From Acidobacteriota bacterium (lineage in GTDB: Bacteria; Acidobacteriota; Terriglobia; UBA7540): a stretch of 64,000 bases of DNA. The stretch's first letter is position 1, and each line of letters starts with the position of its first letter. The DNA lies in the NCBI GenBank assembly GCA_021817045.1, contig JAKAWG010000008.1:43323-107322 (forward strand). The letters are read 5' to 3'. Under the pieces are notes generated by a model. The model worked only from the letters and a program-made list of their open reading frames with translations. It did no database searches and had not been told where the DNA came from. The position numbers and the translations under genes were made by a program. Positions 1-7,837 of the stretch are shown one piece after another.

Positions 1-1
1 T

Positions 2-997
2 GCGGCCGCATTCGTTTTCCTGTGCCGCGCTCGCCGGCCGCGCGACCGCGTGGGCGAGACGCTTCTTTTCTCCCTCATCGCGGGACTAGGACCGCTGCTT
101 TGGCTGGCGCACAACGCCTATCGCTTCCACAATCCGTGGGAGTTTTATGACGGCCCTTATTCCGCGCAAGCGATTTATGCGCACCAGTTGGCAACTACAG
201 GCTTCCGTTATCCGACAGACGGAAGTCTCTGGTGCGCGGTCAGGTACTATCTCGAGGACTTGAAGCTTGTCTTCGGCCCGTTAGAGTTGGTGATGGCGGC
301 GCTTGGAATCAACGCGTGGCTTCGAGATGGTGCGCTGCGCCGGCGCCGTTCCGCGGCGTTGCTATTGCTTGTGCCGCTGATTTTCTACCCCGTGTCGATG
401 GCGCACGCCAGCGTGGCACTCTATGTTCCGACGCTGTTTCCGTACACTTACTACAATTTGCGCTACGGGCTTGAGATGGCGCCGGGCTTGGCGGTCTTTG
501 CGGGCTTTGTCATCAGCCCCAGGTTGAGCGCGCAGGTCCGGCGATGGGCTTTCGCGGCGGCTTGTGCAGTGCTCGCTCTCCAGGCGGGTTGGATGCTGCG
601 CGCCGGGCCACGCAAACTGGTGATGGTGCAGGAAGCGATCTTGAACACGCCTTGCAAATCGCCGGCGGAGCAGGCCGTCATTCGCAGCCTGCGCGCGCAT
701 TATCACGGTGAGACGGTACTGCTGGCAAACGGTGAATGGCCGTGCGTTATGCCGGAAGTTGGAATCCCCTACCGAAACACGCTGACGAGCGTGAACCGCA
801 AGTATTGGCGTAAGCTCCGCTTTGGCGCGGATCGCTACGTTGGCCTGATTATCGTCAAGCGCGGAGACGCGGTAGACGAATTGATGAAAGCTTACCCGAA
901 GGGGTTCACGAATTTCGAGCTCATCCGGGAACAGAGGCTCGCCCACGGCTCGTACGTCGCAATTTATCGCTGCAAGCGCCCATGGGGCGGTAAGTGA
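2..997 (+). CDS. ArnT/GT39-type membrane glycosyltransferase, C-terminal part (5' end outside window)
   Basis: The frame is open from the first bases of the window, so the gene starts upstream; the GTG at 50 is internal. About five hydrophobic membrane helices are visible, among them TLLFSLIAGLGPLLWLAHNA, LVMAALGINAWL, LLLLVPLIFYPVSMAH and FAAACAVLALQAGWML. They are followed by a soluble tail of about 110 residues. This multi-helix domain plus small C-terminal domain matches polyprenyl-phosphate-sugar-dependent glycosyltransferases (GT39/ArnT/PMT-like), which transfer sugars outside the inner membrane. The catalytic N-terminal loop lies outside the window, so the donor and acceptor cannot be told. 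It ends 243 bp before dapF. The family call is an inference from topology and overall look. Confidence 0.6.
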   Translation, partial: AAAFVFLCRARRPRDRVGETLLFSLIAGLGPLLWLAHNAYRFHNPWEFYDGPYSAQAIYAHQLATTGFRYPTDGSLWCAVRYYLEDLKLVFGPLELVMAALGINAWLRDGALRRRRSAALLLLVPLIFYPVSMAHASVALYVPTLFPYTYYNLRYGLEMAPGLAVFAGFVISPRLSAQVRRWAFAAACAVLALQAGWMLRAGPRKLVMVQEAILNTPCKSPAEQAVIRSLRAHYHGETVLLANGEWPCVMPEVGIPYRNTLTSVNRKYWRKLRFGADRYVGLIIVKRGDAVDELMKAYPKGFTNFELIREQRLAHGSYVAIYRCKRPWGGK

Positions 998-1063
998 TCG
1001 CATTTTACAGGTTGACGTAGAGAGGCGGGACAATGTCACTCTCTGGAAAGTTCGGGTCACGGA

Positions 1064-1141
1064 CCCCTCACCCGGCTTGCTCCGCTCGCCACCCGCTTCC
1101 CCTCGGGAGAGGGTGCCCGACGTAGGAGGGCGGGTGAGGGG
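1064..1141. repeat. Long GC-rich palindromic intergenic repeat
   Basis: CCCCTCACCCG at 1064-1074 is mirrored by CGGGTGAGGGG at 1131-1141, with an inner CCCCTCGGGAGAGGG segment. It lies between the glycosyltransferase and dapF. Repeats of this CCCTCACCCG type are scattered between genes in many bacterial genomes. Only one copy was noticed here. It could act as a transcription terminator or mRNA-stabilising hairpin for the upstream gene. Confidence 0.55.
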
Positions 1142-1240
1142 GGGCATTTTCATGCTTTGTAAGTGTCGCAAAAGCGACATGACAACTCCTCAGAATGACG
1201 ATTTCCGTGTCTTTACCGCGGCCCAATAAGGGACGTTCTC

Positions 1241-2128
1241 ATGGAAACCAACCTTCGTTTTGCCAAGCTTCACGGTCTTGGAAATGACTTCATTGTTTCC
1301 CGCTTGCCTGCTGGCAAAACGGCCAGCAGAAATTCCAAATCCAGGAGCGCGCTGCCCCTGCGCCGCCTGGCGCGCGCCATCTGCCAGCCCCACACTGGAG
1401 TCGGAGCGGACGGTTTTTTGGCGGTTTTGCCGCCGCGCACGCGGGCAAACGACGCCCGAGTGAGATTCTTTAATGCTGATGGAAGTGAAGCCGAAATATC
1501 CGGCAACGGGATCAGGTGCGTCGGAGGGTTTTTGATGAAGGCGGGGAATCGCAAGAAGCAGTTGCGGATTGAGACTCTGGCTGGGGTGAAGGTGCTAGAG
1601 GCAGTGCAAGTCGAAGCGCGGCGATGGCAGTTTCGGGTTGGCATGGGACGACCCATTTTTGAGCCCGCGAAAATTCCCTTCGCCGCAAAGGGAGCGGTTC
1701 CTCCCGTCGTGGGATTTCCGCTCCGGACGAAACACGGCCAGCATCGCGTGACGGTTACTTCGATGGGCAATCCTCACTGCTCACTGTTTGTCAGGAGTTT
1801 CGATCGGGTGGACTGGGCTGCCATTGGGCGCGAGCTTGAGTCGCACCCCTACTTTCCTAACCGGACTAACGTCGAATTTGTGAAGGTGATCTCGAGGGGA
1901 GAAATTGAAGTGCGCTTTTGGGAGCGCGGCGTCGGGATCACGGCGTCTTCGGGCACGGGGTCGTGCGGAGCCGCCGTCGCTTCCATTCTTAACGGGTATA
2001 CGGACCGTCGGGTGCGCGTGCGAACAACGGCGGGAACGCTCAGCGTGGACTGGCCGGAACAAGGCGAGGTGGTTCTGACCGGCCCGGCGGAATGGATCGC
2101 CGAAGGTGTCTATTCGTTTGCCGGTTAA
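1241..2128 (+). CDS. dapF: Diaminopimelate epimerase
   Basis: Interconverts LL- and meso-diaminopimelate in the cytoplasm, giving the meso form for lysine and peptidoglycan. The 295-residue length is near the family norm of about 275-290. The N-terminal HGLGNDFI signature is at residues 11-18. The first catalytic Cys is C93 in SGNGIRC, and the second is C242 in SSGTGSCGAA, a slight variant of the usual GTGxCA-type motif. A Ser/Arg/Lys-rich insertion at residues 21-45 makes it slightly long. The ATG at 1241 follows a weak AAGGGACG ribosome site. No other lysine-pathway gene is adjacent, so it appears to stand alone, with palindromic repeats on both sides. Confidence 0.95.
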   Translation: METNLRFAKLHGLGNDFIVSRLPAGKTASRNSKSRSALPLRRLARAICQPHTGVGADGFLAVLPPRTRANDARVRFFNADGSEAEISGNGIRCVGGFLMKAGNRKKQLRIETLAGVKVLEAVQVEARRWQFRVGMGRPIFEPAKIPFAAKGAVPPVVGFPLRTKHGQHRVTVTSMGNPHCSLFVRSFDRVDWAAIGRELESHPYFPNRTNVEFVKVISRGEIEVRFWERGVGITASSGTGSCGAAVASILNGYTDRRVRVRTTAGTLSVDWPEQGEVVLTGPAEWIAEGVYSFAG

Positions 2129-2151
2129 GGCAGTCGGCGAGCAAGTCGGCC

Positions 2152-2233
2152 GTGGCCTAATCCGAGGTAGCGCCGGCCTTCACGCCGGCACCTGCCGAGC
2201 TAAAGCTCGGCGCTACAACTGAAGTTAGGACAC
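2152..2233. repeat. Palindromic dispersed repeat, family C, copy 1
   Basis: A double hairpin (GCCGGCCTTCACGCCGGC, then CCGAGCTAAAGCTCGG) is bounded by GTAGCGCCG on the left and CGGCGCTAC on the right. The ends GTGGCCTAAT and TTAGGACAC are imperfect inverted repeats. A second copy lies at 37242-37327. It codes for nothing and could be a MITE-like element or a REP-like hairpin; it sits just downstream of dapF. Confidence 0.75.
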
Positions 2234-2375
2234 TACCAGCAATTTTAGTGATTTTACCGGATCGGCTCCGGGTTGGTATCATGAGCAAAGGCGCTCATTG
2301 CGGGGAAAGCTGACAAAACGTGGGGCCTAGTCAGAAAGGCGAATGCAAGTTTCGAACGTGAAGGAGCAAGAAGGA

Positions 2376-2579
2376 ATGGAAATCAAGCAACAGGTTGGAT
2401 TGACCGCCGGAAAAATCTGGCGTCAGCTTTCCGAAGGCGGACCGCAGACGCTAACGCAGTTGAAGAAAAGGATCGACGGGCGAGCCGATCTTGTGAATTT
2501 CGCAATTGGTTGGCTGGCTCGCGAGGACAAGGTGGAAATTGTGCAGGAGAAAAAGAATTTCCGCCTCCAGCTCAAGTGA
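2376..2579 (+). CDS. Small winged-helix protein (DUF2582-like)
   Basis: A 67-residue cytoplasmic protein that looks like one complete winged helix-turn-helix domain. Its pattern LTAGKIWRQLSEGGPQTLTQL, then residues around LVNFAIGWLAREDKVEI and a short beta wing VQEKKNFRLQL, fits the DUF2582 family, whose role is unknown and which may bind DNA or act as a protein adaptor. The ATG at 2376 was chosen over the one at 2343 because AAGGAGCAAGAAGGA lies directly in front of it. A strong 12-bp hairpin follows the stop. It seems to be a single-gene unit. Confidence 0.75.
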   Translation: MEIKQQVGLTAGKIWRQLSEGGPQTLTQLKKRIDGRADLVNFAIGWLAREDKVEIVQEKKNFRLQLK

Positions 2580-2597
2580 CGCCCGACCCGCCTTTGT

Positions 2598-2627
2598 GGA
2601 ATCGCCCGCCAGACCGCGGGCGATTCC
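2598..2627 (+). terminator. Hairpin after the winged-helix gene
   Basis: GGAATCGCCCGC at 2598-2609 pairs perfectly with GCGGGCGATTCC at 2616-2627 across a 6-base loop. There is no T-run behind it, so it is either a weak or factor-assisted terminator or a 3'-end stabilising hairpin. Confidence 0.5.
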
Positions 2628-2750
2628 GTGTCGTCTCCGTATTGAACGTCATCACAGCTTGAGGAACAGGTGCTCTGGCCAGGCGTGCTCAGGCTAGTCG
2701 TTTGCTAATCTCTTCGCCGGATTCCAGGAAGCCGCGGCAGCACGTCGGAA

Positions 2751-4125
2751 TTGCACATTCATATGCCACAAACAAGCACGGCTTGGCGCTCGCTGCCGAG
2801 GTCGCGGAGCAGCAACCGTCACGCCGTCAATTTCCGGGCGCTTCGCGGAGTCACGGTATTCTTCTGTTTCGTTATGGGCGTCCCGAGAGTGTCGGGGGCG
2901 AAGTCTCATGGGGTTGACAGGTCACAGGCGAAAAGTCTTGCGGCCGGGGCGCTATATCTCGAGGTCCAACTAAGCAGCCATGCGAAACCCTCGGCCGCGA
3001 AGCCTGGAGATACCATTGAAGGAGCGCTTGCGCAGGACGTCTATTCGGGCGGCCGCAAAATCTTTCCCGCAGGCAGCCGCGTTCGTCTGACCGTAAGCAG
3101 CCTGGAACGGCGCCGAAGAGAAAGGAGCATTTACTGGCCTTGGGTGATCAGAGTTTTCGTCCCGGCGCACGAAAACTTCCCGACGTTTGATGTCGCGCAT
3201 GTTTCGATTCCCGGCGGTGAAGAGATTCCCCTCCGGGTTTCACTCCTCTCGATGTCTCAGACAAGGCACGTGTATCCAGGGGAATCTCCGCCGCTCGCCA
3301 CGGGCACCATCGTCCCTGCTCGGAAACAGGCAGAAAAACCAGTGCGTCGCCGAAAAACGGCGGGCCGAGCCATCACCTTGACTCTCCAGGCGCAACGCCC
3401 AGCGGACGTCGAGACGGCGAAGGGTAGTATGGCCGATGGGCCTGTCGTCCCACCTGTCAAGCGAGCCGGAGTTGTGACGCTGCCCGCCGGGACGAAGGCC
3501 AGGGTTATCTTGCTCCGCCGGCTCAGTGCATCTAAAAGCTCCCCCGGTGAGTCCTTTCGGGCGCTTCTTGTACAGCCAATACGCCTGGATTCCAGGATCG
3601 TATTGCCGGAGGGCAGCCTGTTTCAAGGAAAAGTGGAAAGGCGCACGCGGCCACGCTGGCTGAGCCGCCCAGGTTCCATTCGGCTCGAATTCACACGGCT
3701 GATAACTCCAATTGGAGGCGGAGATCACATTGTTGCGTCGCTCGCGGGAGCCGACATGGACAGAAGAGCCGGCGCGCGGATGGATTCCGAAGGGGAGTTA
3801 AGAGGCGGCAGGCCAGGCATCGCTTGGATGCTGTTTAATTCCGGCGTCGGCGCCGTGATCGCCAAAGAGAGTGACGACTCGTTCCAATTGATTGCAGAGG
3901 CCATCGCTTCTGCTGCCACAGACGCTTCGACAGCAGGGACCGCCCGCATTGTGGCCGGGGTGCACTTCAGGCATCTTTATGGTGACGCGGCATGGACGCG
4001 ACGTGGTTCTTCCGAAATACACCGAAATGGAGGCCGTACTTGACCGGGACTTAACGCTCTCGGACCCACAATCAATCCATTCACCTCCCGCCGGCCGACG
4101 CCCGTTAGCCGAGAAGATGCGCTGA
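2751..4125 (+). CDS. Exported hypothetical protein with duplicated VirB10/TrbI-like segments, apparent frameshift near the 3' end
   Basis: Function unknown. After a basic N-terminus, a hydrophobic stretch VTVFFCFVMGVPRVSGA (about residues 34-50) looks like a signal peptide. Two similar segments follow: one around TIEGALAQDVYSGGRKIFPAGS (from about residue 88) and one around FRALLVQPIRLDSRIVLPEGS. Both have the PxGS-turn pattern of beta-barrel-like TrbI/VirB10 domains, so a cell-envelope role is plausible. The first frame ends at 4043 with an unlike tail after about residue 410. A second frame, one base over, continues as GIFMVTRHGRDVVLPKYTEM and ends AVLDRDLTL-(~20 residues)-stop at 4125, which fits the expected C-terminus better. 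The shift lies near 3930-3985 and is a mutation or a sequence error. Confidence 0.6.
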
Positions 4126-4153
4126 CGAACTGAACGGCACAATTCCCACCGCT

Positions 4154-4250
4154 TAGTGTGGTACGTCTAACACTTCGTGACTTATGGCGAGGACTGTGGA
4201 CTGCGGCGGCTTGCCGCCGCTTTGATCGAGGCCAGCTTGCTGGCCGCACC
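4154..4250. repeat. Dispersed palindromic repeat, family D, copy 1
   Basis: This stretch (TAGTGTGG, CTAACACTTCGTGACTTATG, then GGACTGCGGCGGCTTGCC and a GGCCAGCTTGCTGGCC hairpin) recurs in reverse orientation at about 58552-58655 with most bases conserved. It directly abuts a family E repeat. No gene is present. Confidence 0.7.
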
Positions 4251-4332
4251 ACCACCCCTGATTCCCCTTCTTATCAAGAACCCAATCTGAGCGGAGCGAA
4301 GGGAGGAGAGCCGCGGAAGCGGCGGGGTGGTT
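4251..4332. repeat. Palindromic repeat, family E, copy 1
   Basis: ACCACCCCTGATTCCCC on the left is mirrored by a GCGGCGGGGTGGT right end. The same building blocks occur at 29111-29202 in a different order (GCGGCGGGGTGGT ... GGGGAATCAGGGGT). The rest of 4126-4434 has no credible gene. Confidence 0.6.
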
Positions 4333-4434
4333 CGTCGGCCGAAAGCGGGAGCAAGCTCCCGCACTCCAAAACCGGCGCCTTGATACGGAAACGAATTTAT
4401 GACGCACCGCGCCAGCATGGGGCGTGTTCGAGGT

Positions 4435-5298
4435 TTACGCTCCAGCCTTAGCCGCCTCGCCCTTCTCAATCGGGGCGTCCACCAGATTCCCCCACTCGGT
4501 CCAACTGCCATCGTAATTACGTACCTTTTCGTAGCCGAGCAAGTACTTCAGCACAAACCACGTGTGCGAGCTTCGCTCGCCGATCCGGCAGTAGGCGATG
4601 GCTTCGCGATCGGGTCGGACTCCTTGGGCGCCAAGCAGCTTGGCCAGTTCGTCATAGGACTTAAACGTTCCGTCTTCATTGACGGCTTTTGACCAGGGGA
4701 AGCTGATTGCTCCGGGAATATGACCGCCCCTTTGCGCCGTTTCCGTCATTCCGGCAGGTGCGATCACCTTGCCGCTAAACTCGTCAGGCGACCGCACGTC
4801 AACAAGGTAAGCGTTTTTATTCTTCAAAACATCGAAGATCTGTTCCCGCCGCGCGCGCACATGCTCGTCCGGCCCGCTTGCTTTGTATTGTGTCGGACGA
4901 AACTGCGGCACTTCGGCCGTAAAGGGCCGTCCTTCGAGCTCCCATTTCTTCCGGCCGCCGTTGATCAACTTGACCTCGGGATGGCCGAAGTATTTCAGTT
5001 GCCACAGTGCGTAGGCGGCAAACCAGTTGTTATTGTCGCCATAGAGTACGACCGTTGTATCACGGTTGATCCCCGTCGCGCTCATCAGATCTTCAAACTG
5101 TCTCTTGGTTAACAGATCGCGGCGGACGTTATCCTGTAACTGGGATTGCCAGTTCCAGCCGGCCGCGTTCTGGATGTGGCCTTTTTCGTAGGCGCTGGTA
5201 TCGACGTCGACCTCCAGAAGCCGCACCTTGGGATCGCTTGTGTGTTCAGAGGCCCACTGCGTCGTCACCAAAGATTCCGGGTGCCTGTAATCACTCAT
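4435..5298 (-). CDS. Thiosulfate/3-mercaptopyruvate sulfurtransferase (two rhodanese domains)
   Basis: Transfers sulfur from thiosulfate or mercaptopyruvate to cyanide or thiol acceptors; probably cytoplasmic, as no signal is visible. The 287 residues hold two rhodanese domains: an inactive N-terminal one (about 15-135, ending GDNNNWFAAYALWQLKYFGH) and a catalytic C-terminal one. The active Cys is C237 in the loop YCRIGERSSHTWF. The CRIGERS loop is typical of the CysA/SseA-type enzymes of actinobacteria and acidobacteria. A strong ribosome site, CCAGGAGGTG, precedes the ATG. Neighbours are repeats and an unrelated pair, so it is probably transcribed alone. Exact substrate preference is not decided by sequence alone. 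Confidence 0.9.
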   Translation of the reverse strand: MSDYRHPESLVTTQWASEHTSDPKVRLLEVDVDTSAYEKGHIQNAAGWNWQSQLQDNVRRDLLTKRQFEDLMSATGINRDTTVVLYGDNNNWFAAYALWQLKYFGHPEVKLINGGRKKWELEGRPFTAEVPQFRPTQYKASGPDEHVRARREQIFDVLKNKNAYLVDVRSPDEFSGKVIAPAGMTETAQRGGHIPGAISFPWSKAVNEDGTFKSYDELAKLLGAQGVRPDREAIAYCRIGERSSHTWFVLKYLLGYEKVRNYDGSWTEWGNLVDAPIEKGEAAKAGA

Positions 5299-5525
5299 GG
5301 TTCAAAACACCTCCTGGTTAAAATGAAGAGAAACTTGAAAAGGGAAACGAAAGCGCAGGGTAGCGTTCAGCGACAACAACAGAATGACGCGTTGGAGAGA
5401 CTCATTTCGGGAACGGCACGAGGAACAGGCTCAACGTTCCTAGGTCCAGCCGTAAGATTAACATGCCCAATCCGCGCTTGCAATGGAAACAAGAGGATGG
5501 AGGCTCCGCAAAGCAGCGCCCTCAG

Positions 5526-6149
5526 TTACATAAAGGCTGGAGGCACAAGGGGCAGCGGTCGACTCGCCGCTTCTTCGGCTTGCTTTGTCTGCTGTGTCAC
5601 TAATCCCAGCGCCTCTAGAAAGGCTACGGCCTTTTCAAGCGATTCGTCGTCGATGTTCCACGCGAAGGACTTCGCCTGTCGAAGTATTTGCGCGCGGTCC
5701 ATTGCCAGCCCCTTCTTGGCTAGTATGAAGTAAGCCTTCGCGGCAACTGAAAGGCGGGAGTAGTCGGGATCGCCAGCTTCCCTGATCCTCTGCACGGTCT
5801 CCCGGATTACCTCAGATTCGTGTTTATGTGTTCTCTTGAGTGAGTCCGCGACTTTCCGGCCGTCGTCGGTGAGTCGGTAGTCATAGCGCTTGATCTCGAA
5901 TCCTGAGGGTCCAAACGTGCCGAACTCCATAGCCGCCTCGTCTAGAAACCCCATTGATTTGAGCTCACCAACTGAAGCGTCGATAGCCGCAGAATAGGGG
6001 CCGTAATAGTGGGCGTCGAAGTCCACAGGTGCGAGGCTTTCCTTGCGGAGAATTGAAACGAAGTAGGCCCTCTTCTGTAGCAGTGTCCTGCCCGAAGTGC
6101 TCCCCCCCCACGCGTCCAGCAACAAAAGAACGAAGTCACTTGTCCTCAT
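5526..6149 (-). CDS. YwgA/Panacea-like protein
   Basis: A 207-residue protein of uncertain function. The N-terminal part holds LLQKRAYFVS (about 24-33) and HYYGPYS (47-53) followed by a winged-helix-like ELKSMGFLDE segment. This matches YwgA and the related SocA/Panacea-type domain seen in antitoxin-like proteins. The C-terminal half is helical. The gene starts 3 bp after the stop of the HD phosphohydrolase gene, and its ribosome site GGAGG lies inside the end of that gene, so the two are translationally coupled. The same HD plus YwgA order is known from Bacillus subtilis (ywfO-ywgA). A regulator or partner of the HD enzyme is the likely role. Confidence 0.7.
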   Translation of the reverse strand: MRTSDFVLLLLDAWGGSTSGRTLLQKRAYFVSILRKESLAPVDFDAHYYGPYSAAIDASVGELKSMGFLDEAAMEFGTFGPSGFEIKRYDYRLTDDGRKVADSLKRTHKHESEVIRETVQRIREAGDPDYSRLSVAAKAYFILAKKGLAMDRAQILRQAKSFAWNIDDESLEKAVAFLEALGLVTQQTKQAEEAASRPLPLVPPAFM

Positions 6150-6152
6150 TGG

Positions 6153-7529
6153 TTAGCCTCCGTTATTCGTTTGATTCGAGCTGCCGGCCCGAGGTTTGAC
6201 GAGATCGTTCAGAATCTCGATTATCCCCTTATGGTAGTCCCGGCCTTTCTGTTTCTTATCTTTTGAGTCCCTGTAGATGGCCGGCGCATATATATCCAGA
6301 AACCGTTCCCTTGTTGCGTCATTGATGGCTCGGAAAAGCGTGGACTCATCTTGGAACAGACGGGGACCCGCAGGATGGAGGACAGTAATGTTCTCCTCGG
6401 TCGCAGACGTTTTCTTAAATCCAGGAAAGAATGTCACGATCTTAGCAATCACAAGATTCGGGTCAAATTTGAATTGCTCGGCAACCCTCGTCTCGACCTT
6501 CCCGAGGAGCTCTTCGCTAGCCTCAAAAGCGGCTTTCCTAGCTTCCGGATCGGAGAAGTCAACCGGTCTCCCGCGAAAAATGCACTTCAAGAGGCGGCGG
6601 TCCATCAGTCGTTGAAAAACGTCTTTCGCGTAACCGTTTCCGGTTCGCTCGTCCAGCAGCGCGCTGAAAAGCCTTTGGTCGTCCCAGGTGAGATACTCCT
6701 TTGCGTGTTCCCAGCTTCCGTCGAAGGAATACAGCGCCCTGAGCCAGGGAATTTTGTCCTGGGAAATTCCGAGGCCGATTCCGCGAGTTACCATCGCATC
6801 CGAAATGAGGCGAATCCTATGCTGGTACACTTGAGTTGCCATATAATATTTGGCCAACACAAATTGTTCCAGCGCGTGCACATCGTCAGCGGAAATGGCC
6901 AGAAACCGTTCGTCGGCATCCTCGTTCACTCTCAGCGCTCCAAGCAGTCTCCCTAGGTCGTACACGCCGTACCTCACCCCACAGAAGTAGCTGTCGCGCA
7001 AAAGGTAGTCCTGTTTGTCTGCGTCAATAGGACCGGAGATGATGGACCGCAGTAGGCTGTCTCCCCAACTTCCTTCGAGGAGGCCAATGATCTTCTCTCG
7101 ATCTGCCTCGCAGAGATGGCGTGCGAGCGAGGGGTCGTGCTTTATGATCGCTGCCGTCAGAACCTCATGCACCTGCTGGCCGGGCTTAAGCGAAAGCTTC
7201 TCGCGGTCGGCAAATTTCTCAAGAATGCTCTCCGAGACGTGTGAGAGGGGTCCGTGCCCGATGTCGTGCAGGAGGGCAGTAAGTCTGATTAGCCGCTTCT
7301 CGCTGTCGTCCAGACGCACCCTGTCCGCCATTGTTGCGGCGACGTGAAACACCCCGAGCGAGTGGTCGAAACGGGTGTGCTGGGCGCCAGGGTAAACTAA
7401 CGTTGCCAGCGCGAGCTGCTTTATTCTGCGCAACCTTTGAAAGATCGGCGTGTCAATGATTGCCTGCTCGCTTTCGTCCCGGTAGATGAATCCGTGGATT
7501 GCGTCTCTAATCTCCAGCACTTTTCCCAT
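6153..7529 (-). CDS. HD-domain phosphohydrolase (YwfO/dNTPase-like, COG1078 type)
   Basis: Predicted metal-dependent nucleotide phosphohydrolase related to dGTPases and SAMHD1. From the ATG at 7529 it has 458 residues. The HD metal site is visible: H in QHTRFDHSLG (about 51-56), the HD pair in LLHDIGHGPLSH (88-89), and the conserved DADKQDYLLRDSYFCGVRYG block around 170-190. The C-terminal part is the alpha-helical extension of this family. A TTG two codons upstream is possible, but the ATG is preferred. It is the first gene of a two-gene operon with the YwgA-like gene. Proteins of this type hydrolyse dNTPs; some dGTPase relatives restrict phage by dNTP depletion. Whether this one does so is inference. 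Confidence 0.85.
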   Translation of the reverse strand: MGKVLEIRDAIHGFIYRDESEQAIIDTPIFQRLRRIKQLALATLVYPGAQHTRFDHSLGVFHVAATMADRVRLDDSEKRLIRLTALLHDIGHGPLSHVSESILEKFADREKLSLKPGQQVHEVLTAAIIKHDPSLARHLCEADREKIIGLLEGSWGDSLLRSIISGPIDADKQDYLLRDSYFCGVRYGVYDLGRLLGALRVNEDADERFLAISADDVHALEQFVLAKYYMATQVYQHRIRLISDAMVTRGIGLGISQDKIPWLRALYSFDGSWEHAKEYLTWDDQRLFSALLDERTGNGYAKDVFQRLMDRRLLKCIFRGRPVDFSDPEARKAAFEASEELLGKVETRVAEQFKFDPNLVIAKIVTFFPGFKKTSATEENITVLHPAGPRLFQDESTLFRAINDATRERFLDIYAPAIYRDSKDKKQKGRDYHKGIIEILNDLVKPRAGSSNQTNNGG

Positions 7530-7837
7530 AATCAACCCGCTGCTGTATGCGTCGGCCCCGTTCGGTGAAGTATGGGCGAGTAAAAAGCGAAAGTCAAGCT
7601 ATCGTGGATCCGTATCGTGGAAATTGTTCGGCGCGAATGGCCGAAACCCACGGAAACGGCCCTCGGCCCCTTGCGGCGCAGCCCGGAGTGTAGCCACGGT
7701 AATGACCAACTGGTCCCGCACACCGCAATGGGCACAGGCCGGTCGCGTAGCGCCGGGCTTGAGTCCGGCATGTGCCGCCCTGGAGGGCGGCGCAACGTGG
7801 TGCGCACAAAAACCAGCGGTCTGCGCCCCCTCGCTTC
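7530..7837. other. Non-coding region with hairpin repeat
   Basis: No convincing gene. A GC-rich double hairpin at about 7747-7793 (GCGCCGGGCTTGAGTCCGGC, then GCCGCCCTGGAGGGCGGC) is similar in style to family C. Promoter signals for the HD gene must lie here but none stands out. Confidence 0.5.

Noticed and set aside
362..1180. Long open frames antisense to the glycosyltransferase, ClpB, TamB and glycoside hydrolase genes
   Set aside because: Typical shadows in GC-rich DNA; none has domain-like sequence and all lie opposite genes with strong family motifs.
2343..2375. Upstream ATG of the winged-helix gene
   Set aside because: The ATG at 2376 has a clear ribosome site directly in front and gives the usual family N-terminus.
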